DNA of 64,000 nt from Pseudoflavonifractor gallinarum (GTDB lineage Bacteria > Bacillota > Clostridia > Oscillospirales > Oscillospiraceae). The stretch lies in NCBI RefSeq assembly GCF_014982855.1, contig NZ_JADCKF010000004.1:62001-126000 (forward strand). The letters are read 5' to 3'. Both the position numbers and the translations under genes were made by a program. Below, piece by piece: positions 48,395-57,656 of the stretch; within the stretch, counting starts at the first letter, position 1, and every line of letters begins with the position of its first letter. The notes beneath the pieces were generated by a model that was not told where the DNA came from, searched no databases, and saw only the letters and a program-made list of their open reading frames with translations.

Positions 48395-49039
48395 ATGCCG
48401 GTACAGGATTCGACCGAGCGTCCCGTCCGCCGGAAGCTCCGGCTCAAGACCAAACTGGCCCTGATCGCGGCTCTGCTGGCCGCGCTGGCAGTGTCCTTCG
48501 TGCTGGGCGCCGTACTGACTCACCGGGATGCCGCCCCCGTCATCACCAGCGAGCTGCTGGGCCAGCAGCTCTCCAGCATCCGGGAGCTGTCCACGGTGGA
48601 GTACCACTATACCAATATGGGCAAGTTCGAAAACCAAGTGGATTTCTACGGCTGGAAGGTCCCCTTTACCACCAAGAGCTTTATCGTGGCCTATGACGGC
48701 CTCATCAAGGCGGGCGTGGACCTCTCCGACGTGGAGATCCAGGTCCAGGGAGAGAAGATCTCCATCTCCCTCCCCGCTCCGGCCATCCTCTCCCACGAGA
48801 TCGACGAGGAGAGCATCGAGGTCTTTGACCAGACCCACAACATCTTCAACCCCATCGAGATCACCGATTACACCGGCTTCACCGCCGACCAGAAGTCGGC
48901 TCTCGAAAACAAGGCCATCGAAAACGGCCTGCTCACCGCCGCTGCCCAGCGGGCGGAGGAGGCTGTGGAGGGACTTCTCTCCGCGCTGCCCGGACTGGAC
49001 GGATACACCGTCTCCGTGGAGGTCGCCCCCCAGGCCTAA
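48395..49039 (+). CDS. DUF4230 membrane-anchored protein
   Basis: The product is 214 residues from the ATG at 48395, with AAAGGAG at better spacing than the ATG two codons before. A basic N-terminus and one membrane segment (LALIAALLAALAVSFVLGAVL) precede an extracytoplasmic DUF4230 domain (STVEYHYTNMGKF, FIVAYDGLIKAGVDLSDVEIQV, ISISLPAPAILSHEI). Function unknown; probably surface-associated. It is a monocistronic unit with its own promoter and terminator. Confidence 0.85.
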   Translation: MPVQDSTERPVRRKLRLKTKLALIAALLAALAVSFVLGAVLTHRDAAPVITSELLGQQLSSIRELSTVEYHYTNMGKFENQVDFYGWKVPFTTKSFIVAYDGLIKAGVDLSDVEIQVQGEKISISLPAPAILSHEIDEESIEVFDQTHNIFNPIEITDYTGFTADQKSALENKAIENGLLTAAAQRAEEAVEGLLSALPGLDGYTVSVEVAPQA

Positions 49040-49045
49040 CCAAAC

Positions 49046-49096
49046 GAAAAAAGCGTCCGCCATTCCCAGTGATCGGAACGGCGGACGCTTTGTTTG
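49046..49096 (+). terminator. Intrinsic terminator after DUF4230 gene
   Basis: AAAGCGTCCGCC pairs with GGCGGACGCTTT, followed by GTTTG; the minus-strand side also has a T-rich tail. It separates the convergent gene pair. Confidence 0.75.
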
Positions 49097-49104
49097 TCCG
49101 GCCC

Positions 49105-49536
49105 TTACAGCAGTTGAGAGAGCAGGAGGAAGAGCAGCCAGACGAGGAAAATACCCGTGGCGCTCCCCGCCGTCAGCAGCCAGAAGAGCTCGCCCCGGCT
49201 CAGCGTCCCCACGGCGGTCCGTTTCACCGCCGCCTGGCCGGTCCCGCCCGGCACAAGACGCAGGTGCAGCGCGGGCAGCTTGCGCCGGAGCTCCTCAAAC
49301 TCCGCATGGCTGCACTCGGTGGCCAGCAGGGCGGGGAGGGTCTTCAGCTCCCGGCGGATCCCCTCCTCCTTCATTTGACTCTGTACCTTCCGGAGTTGGC
49401 TCACCGCCGCCGTCTCCTCCAGGACCCGTACCACCAGCACGTCGTAATCCACCGCCGCCGGCAGCCCGCATCCGGGACAGGCCGACGCCTGATCGGAAAT
49501 TTCCCGCCCGCACTCCGGGCAATGCATCAACGCCAT
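49105..49536 (-). CDS. Zinc-ribbon membrane protein
   Basis: The product is 143 residues. N-terminal double CxxC ribbon CPECGREISDQASACPGCG (residues 6-24), a cytoplasmic helical/beta region, and one C-terminal membrane helix (LFWLLTAGSATGIFLVWLLFLLLSQLL). The next gene upstream encodes a protein of the same plan, so they are paralogues. The function is unknown. Confidence 0.82.
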   Translation of the reverse strand: MALMHCPECGREISDQASACPGCGLPAAVDYDVLVVRVLEETAAVSQLRKVQSQMKEEGIRRELKTLPALLATECSHAEFEELRRKLPALHLRLVPGGTGQAAVKRTAVGTLSRGELFWLLTAGSATGIFLVWLLFLLLSQLL

Positions 49537-49548
49537 ATCCTTCTCCTC

Positions 49549-49998
49549 CTATCCGAAAAAGAGCCCGCCGAGCAGCATCAGGATCAGCCAGAGCAGGAAG
49601 CCTCCCAGCATGACCGCCTTGACCGTCTCCCAGAAGGTGAGCGGGTGGGGCTTTTCCTCCTGCTTCCGGGTCCGGCGCAGCAGCGCGGTCTGGCAGAGCT
49701 GATCGGCCTCCTCCTCGGGGAGGATCTGCACCGTGCAGCCCGACAGGTCCAGCGCCGCCTCCTGGGCCTCCGCCCAGGTCATGCCCCGCCGGAGCACACA
49801 GGGTGCGCAGATCCACTGCTCCGCCTCCTCCCGGGTGCAGCCCTTCCACTCGGACACATAGGTCAGCAGCACGAACCAGTCCTCCCGGTCATCCAGCACC
49901 AGAAGGGCATAGTGGGGGATGGGCTCTCCGCAGCCCGGGCAGCTGACGGCGTACTCCGAAATCTCCTTCCCGCACAGGGGACACGGGACCAGCGCCAT
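49549..49998 (-). CDS. Zinc-ribbon membrane protein (paralogue)
   Basis: The product is 149 residues from the ATG at 49998 (MALVPCPLCGKEIS) behind GGAGGAG; a longer frame to 50181 runs into the T-box region and is rejected. CPLCGKEISEYAVSCPGCGEPIP (N-terminal ribbon), a central region with CTREEAEQWICAPCVLRRGM, and a C-terminal hydrophobic helix (AVMLGGFLLWLILMLLGGLFF). Same plan as the 49105 gene, with which it forms an operon. Confidence 0.82.
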   Translation of the reverse strand: MALVPCPLCGKEISEYAVSCPGCGEPIPHYALLVLDDREDWFVLLTYVSEWKGCTREEAEQWICAPCVLRRGMTWAEAQEAALDLSGCTVQILPEEEADQLCQTALLRRTRKQEEKPHPLTFWETVKAVMLGGFLLWLILMLLGGLFFG

Positions 49999-50062
49999 AG
50001 CGACTCCTCCTCCATTCTCGGTTTTTCCCAGTATAGCACAACTTGCCTTCCCTGTCTCCCCC

Positions 50063-50091
50063 TTGACACCCCGCCGGGGGCATGATAATAT
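50063..50091 (+). promoter_or_regulatory. Promoter of the cysE-cysS T-box unit
   Basis: TTGACA (50063-50068) is followed after 17 bases by TAATAT (50086-50091). It lies just before the T-box leader. Confidence 0.75.
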
Positions 50092-50097
50092 AATGAA

Positions 50098-50347
50098 CCA
50101 AGAAGAGCGTGAAGAACGGGAAGAGTAGCATCCTGACCGGACGGACAGAGAGGACGCGTCATCGGCTGAAAGCGTGTCCACGGCGGAGGATGTGAAGTGC
50201 GCCCGGGAGCGCGGGGCGTAATGGCCCCCGGCAGGCCGCCGTTACCGGCCGGGCCGGTTGCTGGACCGGCTGTGAGCAAATGCAAGAGTGGAACCGCGAC
50301 GGAGACGCCGCCTCTTGTGCCCATGTGGGCATAAGGGGCGTTTTTTC
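50098..50347 (+). promoter_or_regulatory. T-box riboswitch (cysteine type)
   Basis: The T-box sequence AGAGTGGAACCGCG (50285-50298) is diagnostic. AGAGAG in the upstream stem I is the usual AG motif, and TGC at 50198-50200 is a plausible Cys specifier. A terminator stem (about 50304-50340) ends in TTTTTT. The downstream genes make O-acetylserine and Cys-tRNA, which supports Cys specificity. Uncharged tRNA-Cys should prevent termination and turn the operon on. The exact stem I fold was not modelled. Confidence 0.9.
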
Positions 50348-50386
50348 ATTCTTACGGTCCTCTCATCATCTGACAGGAGGGATAAC

Positions 50387-51037
50387 ATGACACGTCTCGG
50401 CGAGACTTTGGCGGCCTATCAGGCCCGGGACCCGGCGGCCCGGAGCAAACTGGAGATCTTTTTGCTCTATCCCGGCGTCCACGCCATCCTATACCACCGG
50501 CTGGCCCACTTTCTGTACTGTCATGGTCTGAAATTTCTGGCCCGGCTGGTCTCCCAGTGGAGCCGCTTCTGGACCGGCATCGAGATCCACCCCGGCGCCA
50601 AGATCGGCCGCCGCTTCGTCATCGACCACGGCATGGGTATCGTCATCGGTGAGACCGCCGAGGTGGGCGACGACTGCCTGATCTACCACGGCGTCACTCT
50701 GGGCGGCACCGGAAAGGACCACGGCAAGCGCCACCCCACCCTGGGCAACAACGTGATGGTCTCCAGCGGGGCCAAGGTACTGGGCCCCTTTACCGTGGGC
50801 GACAATGCCCGCATCGCCTCCAACGCGGTGGTGCTCAAAGAGATCCCCCCCAACGCCACAGCCGTGGGCGTGCCCGCCCGGGTGGTGCGCATTGCCGGGG
50901 AAAAGGTGGACTACACCACCAGCGTGGACCAGATCCACATCACCGACCCGGTCCAGAAGGAGCTGCAGGCCCTCAGCTCCCGGCTGGAATTCATCGAAAT
51001 GCTGCTGGATGAGCAGTCCCGGCAGGGCAATCTGTAA
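50387..51037 (+). CDS. cysE: Serine O-acetyltransferase
   Basis: The product is 216 residues from the ATG at 50387 (MTRLGETLAAY) behind AGGAGGG; the frame continues upstream into the T-box. Left-handed beta-helix hexapeptides are obvious (IHPGAKIGRRFVIDHGMGIVIGETAEVGDDCLIYHGVTLGG), with the active-site His in DHG and the GGTGKDHGKRHP loop. It acetylates serine with acetyl-CoA, the first step of cysteine synthesis. It shares the Cys T-box with cysS, 30 bases downstream. Confidence 0.95.
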   Translation: MTRLGETLAAYQARDPAARSKLEIFLLYPGVHAILYHRLAHFLYCHGLKFLARLVSQWSRFWTGIEIHPGAKIGRRFVIDHGMGIVIGETAEVGDDCLIYHGVTLGGTGKDHGKRHPTLGNNVMVSSGAKVLGPFTVGDNARIASNAVVLKEIPPNATAVGVPARVVRIAGEKVDYTTSVDQIHITDPVQKELQALSSRLEFIEMLLDEQSRQGNL

Positions 51038-51067
51038 GATCTATTTACCGGAGAAAGGAATGTCAAT

Positions 51068-52480
51068 ATGAAGCTCTACAACTCTCTCACCCGTACCAAG
51101 GACGACTTCAAGACCCATACCCCCGGCAAGGTGGAGATGTACACCTGCGGCCCCACCGTATACCACTTCGCCCACATCGGCAACCTGCGCAGCTATATCA
51201 TGGAGGACGTGCTGGAAAAGTACCTCCGCTATGCCGGCTATGACGTCAACCGGGTCATGAACATCACCGACGTGGGCCATCTGGCCTCCGACGCCGACAC
51301 CGGCGAGGATAAGATGCTCAAGGGCGCCAAGCGGGAGCACAAGACCGTCATGGAGATCGCCCAGTTCTACACCGACGCCTTCTTCTCCGACTGTGAGAAG
51401 CTCCACATCAAGCGCCCCGACGTGGTCCAGCCCGCCACCGGCTGCATCGAGGAGTATATCCAGATCGTCTCCGGCCTCATCGAGAAGGGCTATGCCTACC
51501 TGGCCGGGGGCAACGTCTACTTCGACACCTCCAAGCTCCAGCAGTACTACGTCTTCAACGACCACGACGAGGAGGACCTGGCCGTGGGCGTCCGGGACAG
51601 CGTGGAGGAGGACCAGAACAAGCGCAACAAGGCCGACTTCGTCCTCTGGTTCACCAAGTCCAAGTTCGAGGACCAGGCCCTCAAGTGGGATTCTCCCTGG
51701 GGCGTGGGCTATCCCGGCTGGCACATTGAGTGCTCCGGCATCTCCATGAAGTATAACGGCGAGTATCTGGACCTCCACTGCGGCGGCATCGACAACGCCT
51801 TCCCCCACCACACCAATGAGATCGCCCAGTCCGAGGCCTATCTGGGCCATCCCTGGTGCCCCCAGTGGTTCCATGTCCACCACCTCAACACCACCAGCGG
51901 AAAGATGAGCAAGTCCAAGGGCGAGTTCCTCACGGTCTCCCTGCTGGAGGAGAAGGGGTACGACCCCATGGTCTACCGCTTCTTCTGCCTCCAGTCCCAC
52001 TATCGGAAGGGCCTGGTCTTTTCCTGGGAAAACCTGGACAATGCCCGCACTGCCTATGACAAGCTCATCGCCCGTGTCGCCGCCCTGAAGGACGAGGGTG
52101 AACTGGACCAGGCCGCCATGGACGAGCTGCGCGCCTCCTTCCGCTCCGCCATGGACAACGACCTGAACACCTCCATGGGTGTGACCGTCCTCTACGACGT
52201 GCTGAAGGCCAAGATCAGCGACCGCGCCAAGCGGGTCCTGCTGGACGAGTTTGACCAGGTGCTGAGCCTGGGCCTCCTGGACCGGGCCGCCAAGGCCGCC
52301 GCCCCCCAGGCGGAGGAGAGCGCGGAGTCCGACCCCGAGATCGACGCTCTGGTGGCCGCCCGCACCCAGGCCAAGAAGGACAAGAACTGGGCCGAGGCCG
52401 ACCGCATCCGGGATGAACTCAAGGCCCGGGGCATCGAGCTCATCGACACCAAGGAAGGCACCAAGTGGAAGCGGGTCTAA
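51068..52480 (+). CDS. cysS: Cysteinyl-tRNA synthetase
   Basis: The product is 470 residues. N-terminal zinc ligand and nucleotide-binding motif CGPTVYHFAHIGN (Cys27; HIGN at residues 36-39), the central GWHIECSG, and KMSKS at about 279-283 are all intact. It charges tRNA-Cys with cysteine. Length is usual. The unit is controlled by the T-box at 50098-50347 and ends with a terminator at about 52507. Confidence 0.97.
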   Translation: MKLYNSLTRTKDDFKTHTPGKVEMYTCGPTVYHFAHIGNLRSYIMEDVLEKYLRYAGYDVNRVMNITDVGHLASDADTGEDKMLKGAKREHKTVMEIAQFYTDAFFSDCEKLHIKRPDVVQPATGCIEEYIQIVSGLIEKGYAYLAGGNVYFDTSKLQQYYVFNDHDEEDLAVGVRDSVEEDQNKRNKADFVLWFTKSKFEDQALKWDSPWGVGYPGWHIECSGISMKYNGEYLDLHCGGIDNAFPHHTNEIAQSEAYLGHPWCPQWFHVHHLNTTSGKMSKSKGEFLTVSLLEEKGYDPMVYRFFCLQSHYRKGLVFSWENLDNARTAYDKLIARVAALKDEGELDQAAMDELRASFRSAMDNDLNTSMGVTVLYDVLKAKISDRAKRVLLDEFDQVLSLGLLDRAAKAAAPQAEESAESDPEIDALVAARTQAKKDKNWAEADRIRDELKARGIELIDTKEGTKWKRV

Positions 52481-52504
52481 GCCCCTTCTCCCGACTTCGT
52501 TTGA

Positions 52505-52545
52505 TAAAACACCCCGGAGTTCGATTGGAGCTCTGGGGTGTTTCA
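52505..52545 (+). terminator. Intrinsic terminator after cysS
   Basis: AAAACACCCC pairs with GGGGTGTTT around 52507-52541 with inner pairing GGAG/CTCT, then TTTCATG. It has the same core (GGAGTTCGATT) as the terminator at 52774-52812 that closes pgsA from the other side. Confidence 0.75.
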
Positions 52546-52585
52546 TGTGTTTATCCAGTATTCTTTTGCAATCCTTGCCGCAAAT

Positions 52586-52774
52586 GCCTCGAAGAGTTCC
52601 GCCGTCCGCAGACGGCGGAATAAAGTCCAATCGTGTTTTCCGGCGGCGTGTACGTCGGAAAACACTCCGCTCAGGCCGCAAGTGTGTGGCCCTTCGGGCC
52701 ATGCGCGCAGAGGCCTGCATCCCCTCGAAAAAATGCTTGCATTTTTGAGAAGCGTGTCGAACTTTTCGACACGC
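52586..52774. repeat. Structured dispersed repeat, copy 1
   Basis: A 189-base element matching 57712-57900. It is a string of hairpins: TTCCGCCGTC/GACGGCGGAA (52597-52620), GTGTTTTCC/GGAAAACAC, AGGCC...GGCCT with an inner hairpin, AAAATGC/GCATTTT, and GCGTGTCGAA/TTCGACACGC (52752-52774). The last stem is kept by paired changes between the copies (GCGTGTCG here, GCATGTCG in copy 2), which shows selection or structure. Confidence 0.75.
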
Positions 52775-52815
52775 AAAAATCCCGGAGTTCGATTTGAACT
52801 CCGGGATTTTTCGTT
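52774..52815 (-). terminator. Intrinsic terminator after pgsA
   Basis: AAAAATCCCGGAGTTC pairs with GAACTCCGGGATTTTT, nearly perfect, next to the pgsA stop codon, with T-runs on both strands. Confidence 0.85.
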
Positions 52816-53341
52816 ACATATGGCTCCAGTCGATGACGTCCTTGTTCTTCACAAAGTACTCCACGCCGGAGTAGACGGTGGTGATGACAATGACCGCCGT
52901 CACGATCACATCCACCATGTGAGGCACCGGCAGCAGCATCAGGCAGATACCCACCATGGTGGAGGCCGTCTTGACCTTGCCCGACCAGGCCGCCGCAATG
53001 ACCCGGCCGTTGTCCACCGCGATGAGGCGCAGGCCGCTCACGGCAAACTCCCGCACCACTACGATGAGGAGGGCCCAGGCCGGCATCCGGCCCACCTCCA
53101 CAAACCACAGCATGGCCGCCATGACCAGCATCTTGTCGGCCAGCGGGTCCATGAACTTGCCGAAATCGGTGATCAGCCCCCGGCTGCGGGCGATATGCCC
53201 GTCCACAAAGTCGGTGGCGCTGGCCACGATAAACACGGCAAGGGCCACATAGCGATTATAGGGGAAATCCAGGTACAGCACCACCAGAAAGACCGGGATC
53301 ATCAGGATCCGCAGCATGGTCAGCTTGTTTGCGGTATTCAT
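52814..53341 (-). CDS. pgsA: CDP-diacylglycerol-glycerol-3-phosphate phosphatidyltransferase
   Basis: The product is 175 residues from the ATG at 53341 (MNTANKLTMLR) with GAGGAG at spacing 9; closer upstream starts leave no spacer. The CDP-alcohol phosphotransferase motif is complete: DFVDGHIARSRG, then D in ITDFGKFMDPLAD. Membrane helices fill the rest. It makes phosphatidylglycerol phosphate. It follows rimO, whose stop is six bases upstream. Confidence 0.93.
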   Translation of the reverse strand: MNTANKLTMLRILMIPVFLVVLYLDFPYNRYVALAVFIVASATDFVDGHIARSRGLITDFGKFMDPLADKMLVMAAMLWFVEVGRMPAWALLIVVVREFAVSGLRLIAVDNGRVIAAAWSGKVKTASTMVGICLMLLPVPHMVDVIVTAVIVITTVYSGVEYFVKNKDVIDWSHM

Positions 53342-53346
53342 GGCCA

Positions 53347-54672
53347 TCACTCCTCGATCTCGCCGGTGAGGTCTCCGTCCGAGACCCCGGTCAGGCGTAC
53401 GTAGACAAATTCACCCGCGGGGATCACGCCGCCCGCGGTAAAGAGCACCCGGCCGTCGATCTCCGGAGAGTCGGCCCAGGTCCGGCCCACATAGCAGCCC
53501 TCCTGGGTGTCAAAGCCCTCGCAGAGGACCTCCACCGTCTCGCCCAGGCGGCTCTCGTTCCACTCGTCCATCACCCGGGACTGGAGGTCCACCACCAGTT
53601 CCACCCGGCGGCGGGCCACGTCATCGTCCACCTGGTCCTCCATCTTGGCGGCCAGGGTTCCCTCCTCCCGGGAGTACTGGAACACGCCCGCCCGCTGGAG
53701 CTTCTGCTCCCGCAGGAAGTCGCACAGCTCCTCAAAGGCCTCGTCGGTCTCCCCAGGCAGGCCGCAGATGAGGGAGGTGCGGATGACCACGTCGGGCATA
53801 GCCGCGCGGAGCTTGTCAAAGAGGGCGATGAGCTCGGCCTTGGTGGTGCGCCGCCGCATAGCCGAGAGAATGGCGTCGTTGCAGTGCTGGATGGGGATAT
53901 CCAGATAGTGCAGGATCTTCCGCTCGCTGGCGATGGTCTCGATGAGCTCGTCGGTCACCGCCTCGGGGTAGAGGTAGTGGAGCCGGATCCAGCGGAAGGG
54001 CAGCTTGCACAGCTCCTTGAGCAGCTTGGAGAGGCTGTTCCCATCCCCCAGGTCCAGACCATAGCGGGTGATGTCCTGGGCAATGACGATGAGCTCCTTC
54101 ACACCCCGCTCGGCCAGCTCCTCCGCCTCATGGAGCAGAGATTCCATGGTACGGCTGCGGTAGCGGCCCCGGAGCTTGGGGATGATGCAGAAGGCACAGC
54201 CGTTGCTGCACCCCTCGGCGATCTTCAAAAAGGCGGTATAGGGGGCGGTGGTGACGATGCGCTCCCCGTCCTCATAGGTACGGTGGATGTCGCCGAAGTG
54301 CTCGGGGTGCTCCCCTGCCATCAGCTCCTCCACAGCGGAGACCACGTCGGTGTAGCTGCCAGTGCCCAGCATACCGTCCACCTCGGGCAGCTCCTCCTTG
54401 ATCTCCTCCCGGTAGCGCTGGGTGAGACACCCGGCCACCAGGAGTTTTTTCAGCTTCCCCTCGTCCTTGAGCCGGGCCAGCTCCAGGATGTTGTCGATGG
54501 CCTCGCTCTTGGCCGACTCGATAAAGCCGCAGGTGTTGAGCACCGCCACATCGGCCCCGGCGGGCTCGCCGGTGATCTCATACCCAGCCTCCCGGCACAG
54601 GGCCATCATCTGCTCGGTGTTCACCAGGTTCTTGGCACAGCCCAGGGACACAAAGGCCACTTTATATTGCTT
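53347..54672 (-). CDS. rimO: Ribosomal protein S12 methylthiotransferase
   Basis: The product is 441 residues from the TTG at 54672 (MKQYKVAFVSLGCAKN) behind GGAGGAA; an in-frame ATG further upstream at 54705 is less likely. N-terminal UPF0004 domain (SLGCAKNLVNTE, later GCLTQRYREEI), radical-SAM core with CSNGCAFCIIP, LRGRYRSR, and a C-terminal TRAM domain. It adds a methylthio group to an Asp of S12. Order rimO-pgsA is a common clostridial arrangement. Confidence 0.94.
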   Translation of the reverse strand, partial: KQYKVAFVSLGCAKNLVNTEQMMALCREAGYEITGEPAGADVAVLNTCGFIESAKSEAIDNILELARLKDEGKLKKLLVAGCLTQRYREEIKEELPEVDGMLGTGSYTDVVSAVEELMAGEHPEHFGDIHRTYEDGERIVTTAPYTAFLKIAEGCSNGCAFCIIPKLRGRYRSRTMESLLHEAEELAERGVKELIVIAQDITRYGLDLGDGNSLSKLLKELCKLPFRWIRLHYLYPEAVTDELIETIASERKILHYLDIPIQHCNDAILSAMRRRTTKAELIALFDKLRAAMPDVVIRTSLICGLPGETDEAFEELCDFLREQKLQRAGVFQYSREEGTLAAKMEDQVDDDVARRRVELVVDLQSRVMDEWNESRLGETVEVLCEGFDTQEGCYVGRTWADSPEIDGRVLFTAGGVIPAGEFVYVRLTGVSDGDLTGEIEE

Positions 54673-54806
54673 CAATGAGATTCCTCCCCAATTCCATAAC
54701 GTCATGGTTCTGGACCGGAGGAAAACAGGGATTCTCCAGCCGGTCCATACTAGGAAAGTTTACACGATATGCCGCAAAAGTCAACCACAAAATGGCCCCG
54801 GCGGAT

Positions 54807-55472
54807 TTATTCGTCATCCTGTGCCGCACCGTAGCGCTCCAGTCCCTCCTTGATCTCCTCCCACCGGTAGCCCCGGCGGGCCAGGGCGTCGGAGGTGCGC
54901 TTGAGGGCTCTGGGGTCCCGGGGGTCCTCCCCCCGCATCTTCCGGCGGATGAACTGGTCGATCTCGTCTTCCGGGTCCTGGGCCTCGGCCAGGGCCTCCT
55001 CCCAACAGTCCCGGGGCACCCCCCGGCGGTAGAGCTCGTCCCGGAGCTTTCGCTCCCCATAACCCTTGGCGGAGTAGTGCCGCACCACGCTCTTGGCGTA
55101 CTCGGCGTCGTTGAGATAGCCCAGCTCCTCCAGCCAGTCGGCCACCGCTTCGGCCGCCGCCGGGTCGGCCGCCGCTTTTTCCTTCCGCTCCTTCCCGTCC
55201 CGGGTGGGCCGGGGGCGGGCGGTGAGCTTCTGCACCAGCTCTCTCCGGGAGAGGGGACGCAGGGAGAGTGCGCGGATGGCCCGCTCCTTCAGCTCCCCCA
55301 GGGCGGCGGCGGCGCACAGCTCCTCCAGCCGCTCCCCGGAAAGCTCCATGCCCGCATAGAGGCCGAAGGAGACCACCTCATTCTCCCCCACGCGCAGCAG
55401 GGAGCCGTCCTCCAGATGGAGGAGCCACCGCCCCTGCACCCGCTGGGAGGGGGCCAGCTTCAGCAGTTTCAT
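54807..55472 (-). CDS. recX: Regulatory protein RecX
   Basis: The product is 221 residues. Helical, basic and Leu-rich: [59 protein letters not shown], the characteristic three-helix repeats of RecX. It inhibits or tunes RecA filaments. The start overlaps the recA stop by four bases, so the two are translationally coupled. Confidence 0.93.
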   Translation of the reverse strand: MKLLKLAPSQRVQGRWLLHLEDGSLLRVGENEVVSFGLYAGMELSGERLEELCAAAALGELKERAIRALSLRPLSRRELVQKLTARPRPTRDGKERKEKAAADPAAAEAVADWLEELGYLNDAEYAKSVVRHYSAKGYGERKLRDELYRRGVPRDCWEEALAEAQDPEDEIDQFIRRKMRGEDPRDPRALKRTSDALARRGYRWEEIKEGLERYGAAQDDE

Positions 55473-56593
55473 TCTGCGTCGGCCCCGTCCTCGCCGTCAT
55501 CAAAGTCGTCGGCGCTCACGTCCACGGCCCGGCCCGCCGCCTTGGCCGCGGCGCGGCCCTGGCTGGGCATGAGCTTGTAGGCGTTCTTACGGATCTCGGC
55601 CTCGATGCGCTCGGCCTCCTCCGGATTGTCCTTCAGGTACTGCTTGACGGAATCCTTGCCCTGGCCCAGGCGCATCTCGCCCATGGAGAACCAGGAGCCG
55701 GACTTCTGGATGATGTCCAGCTTGACGCCCAGGTCCACCAGCTCGCCCACCTTGGAGATGCCCTCACCGTACATGATGTCGAACTCGGCCTCCCGGAAGG
55801 GCGGGGCCACCTTGTTCTTTACGATCTTGACCCGGGTGCGGTTGCCGATGATCTCGGAGCCGTTCTTGAGGGACTCCACCCGGCGCACGTCCATGCGCAC
55901 CGAGGCGTAGAACTTCAGGGCACGGCCGCCGGTGGTGACCTCGGGGTTGCCGTAGACCACGCCCACCTTTTCCCGGAGCTGGTTGATGAAGATGACGATG
56001 CAGTTGGTCTTGGCGATGGAGCCGGCCAGCTTGCGTAGGGCCTGGCTCATGAGCCGGGCCAGCAGGCCCACGTGGGAGTCGCCCATGTCGCCCTCGATCT
56101 CGGCCCGGGGGGTCAGCGCGGCCACCGAGTCCACCACCACCACGTCGATGGCGCCGGAGCGGACCAGGGCCTCACAGATCTCCAGGCCCTGCTCACCGGT
56201 GTCGGGCTGGGAGATGAGCATGGAGTCGATGTCCACGCCCAGAGCCCGGGCATAGGTGGGGTCCAGGGCATGCTCGGCGTCGATGAAGGCCACCTCGCCG
56301 CCCCGCTTCTGGGCCTCGGCCACGATGTGCAGGGCCAGGGTGGTCTTACCGGAGGACTCGGGGCCGTACACCTCGATGATGCGCCCCTTGGGCACGCCGC
56401 CGATGCCCAGGGCCAGGTCCAGCGCCAGGGAGCCGGTGGGAATGGCCTCCACCACCACGTGGGAGTTCTCCCCCAGACGCATGACGGTGCCCTTTCCGTA
56501 GGTCTTCTCAATATTGGCCAGACAGGTCTCCAGGGCCTTCTTCTTATCGGAAGCCGGCGCGGCCGACTCGATGGGTTTCTTCTTATCTGCCAT
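55469..56593 (-). CDS. recA: Recombinase RecA
   Basis: The product is 374 residues. Walker A GPESSGKT (residues 77-84), [10 protein letters not shown], the L2-type [25 protein letters not shown] and the C-terminal acidic tail are all standard. It forms filaments on single-stranded DNA for recombination and SOS induction. No LexA box was searched for in detail. It is first of the recA-recX pair. Confidence 0.98.
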   Translation of the reverse strand: MADKKKPIESAAPASDKKKALETCLANIEKTYGKGTVMRLGENSHVVVEAIPTGSLALDLALGIGGVPKGRIIEVYGPESSGKTTLALHIVAEAQKRGGEVAFIDAEHALDPTYARALGVDIDSMLISQPDTGEQGLEICEALVRSGAIDVVVVDSVAALTPRAEIEGDMGDSHVGLLARLMSQALRKLAGSIAKTNCIVIFINQLREKVGVVYGNPEVTTGGRALKFYASVRMDVRRVESLKNGSEIIGNRTRVKIVKNKVAPPFREAEFDIMYGEGISKVGELVDLGVKLDIIQKSGSWFSMGEMRLGQGKDSVKQYLKDNPEEAERIEAEIRKNAYKLMPSQGRAAAKAAGRAVDVSADDFDDGEDGADAE

Positions 56594-56693
56594 GGTTTTG
56601 TATCATCCTTTCCAGCCGGCGGGACACGCCGGCCTCCTTCACCAGATTTGCGGGGTTTCTCTCCCCCTGTTCTGGTTCCATTATCCCACAGTT

Positions 56694-57581
56694 TCAGTCC
56701 AATAAACCGGACTCATCCAACAGTGGGACCACGCCGCCCACCACACGCTGGATCCCCTGGGTATCCGGATAGGTGCAGATATCCTGATAGCCCTCCTGGG
56801 CCAGGATGGCGGCCACCTGGGTGTCCTGACCCATCCCCACCTCAAAGAGCAGGGTGCCGCCCAGGCGCAGGGCGCTCTTCCAGTTGCGGGCGATGAGGCG
56901 GTAGAAATCCAATCCATCCGCGCCTCCGTCCAGGGCCAGCCGGGGCTCGTAGTCCCGCACAGACGGGTCCAGGCCCTCGATCTCCCAGCTGGGGATGTAG
57001 GGCGGATTGCTGGCGATCACGTCAAAGTCCCAGAGGGCAGGGGGCGGAACCTCCCGGGCATCGGCCTGGATGCAGGTCACCCGGGCGTTGAGGTCGTTGC
57101 GGCGCACGTTCTGCTTGCAGATGCGCAGTGCCCCCTCGGACACATCCGCCAAAACCGCCCGGCATCCGGGCACGTTGGCGGCTACCGCCAGCCCCACACA
57201 GCCGCTTCCGGCGCACAGGTCCAGGACCCGCGCCCCCTCTCCGGCGGCCCGGGCACGCAGAATGGCCTGCTCGGCCAGCACCTCGGTGTCCATCCGGGGG
57301 ATGAGCACCTCCTGAGAGACCTCCATAGGCAGGCCGTAGAACTCCCACTCCCCCACCAGATAGGCCACCGGCTCTCCCGCCAGGCGGCGGCGCAGCAGCT
57401 CGGCCGTTTTCTCCTCCACCTGGTCGGAGGCGTAGAGCATCAGGTCCCGGTAGAACTGGTCCCGGCTCTTTCCCGCCGCGGCACAGACGATCTCCCGGGC
57501 CTCCAGCTGGGCCGATTCCACGCCCGCGCTCTTCAACTGATGTCTGGCGTCCAGGTATAGATTATTATAGGTGGTCGCCAT
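56694..57581 (-). CDS. prmC: Peptide chain release factor N5-glutamine methyltransferase
   Basis: The product is 295 residues from the ATG at 57581 behind GAGGG. N-terminal PrmC domain (LKSAGVESAQLEAREIVCAAAG), SAM motif VLDLCAGSGCVGLAVA, and the substrate motif NPPYIP. It methylates the GGQ glutamine of release factors. It lies upstream of recA in the same direction but separated by about 100 bases. Confidence 0.93.
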   Translation of the reverse strand: MATTYNNLYLDARHQLKSAGVESAQLEAREIVCAAAGKSRDQFYRDLMLYASDQVEEKTAELLRRRLAGEPVAYLVGEWEFYGLPMEVSQEVLIPRMDTEVLAEQAILRARAAGEGARVLDLCAGSGCVGLAVAANVPGCRAVLADVSEGALRICKQNVRRNDLNARVTCIQADAREVPPPALWDFDVIASNPPYIPSWEIEGLDPSVRDYEPRLALDGGADGLDFYRLIARNWKSALRLGGTLLFEVGMGQDTQVAAILAQEGYQDICTYPDTQGIQRVVGGVVPLLDESGLLD

Positions 57582-57656
57582 CAAATCACCCTCACACGAT
57601 CAAATTTTACAACACACATTTTCTCGGGCACCCAGTGCCCGGACTTTGGCAGGACG

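Noticed and set aside
51041-52720. 559-codon frame opposite cysS
   Set aside because: Antisense shadow created by high GC at third positions; cysS is unambiguous.
52543-52776. Similar minus-strand frames at 52543-52776 and 57600-57908
   Set aside because: Their similarity comes from the structured DNA repeat; hairpins cover them, and neither has a ribosome site.
53329-54678. 449-codon frame opposite rimO
   Set aside because: Same explanation; rimO has its radical-SAM cysteines.
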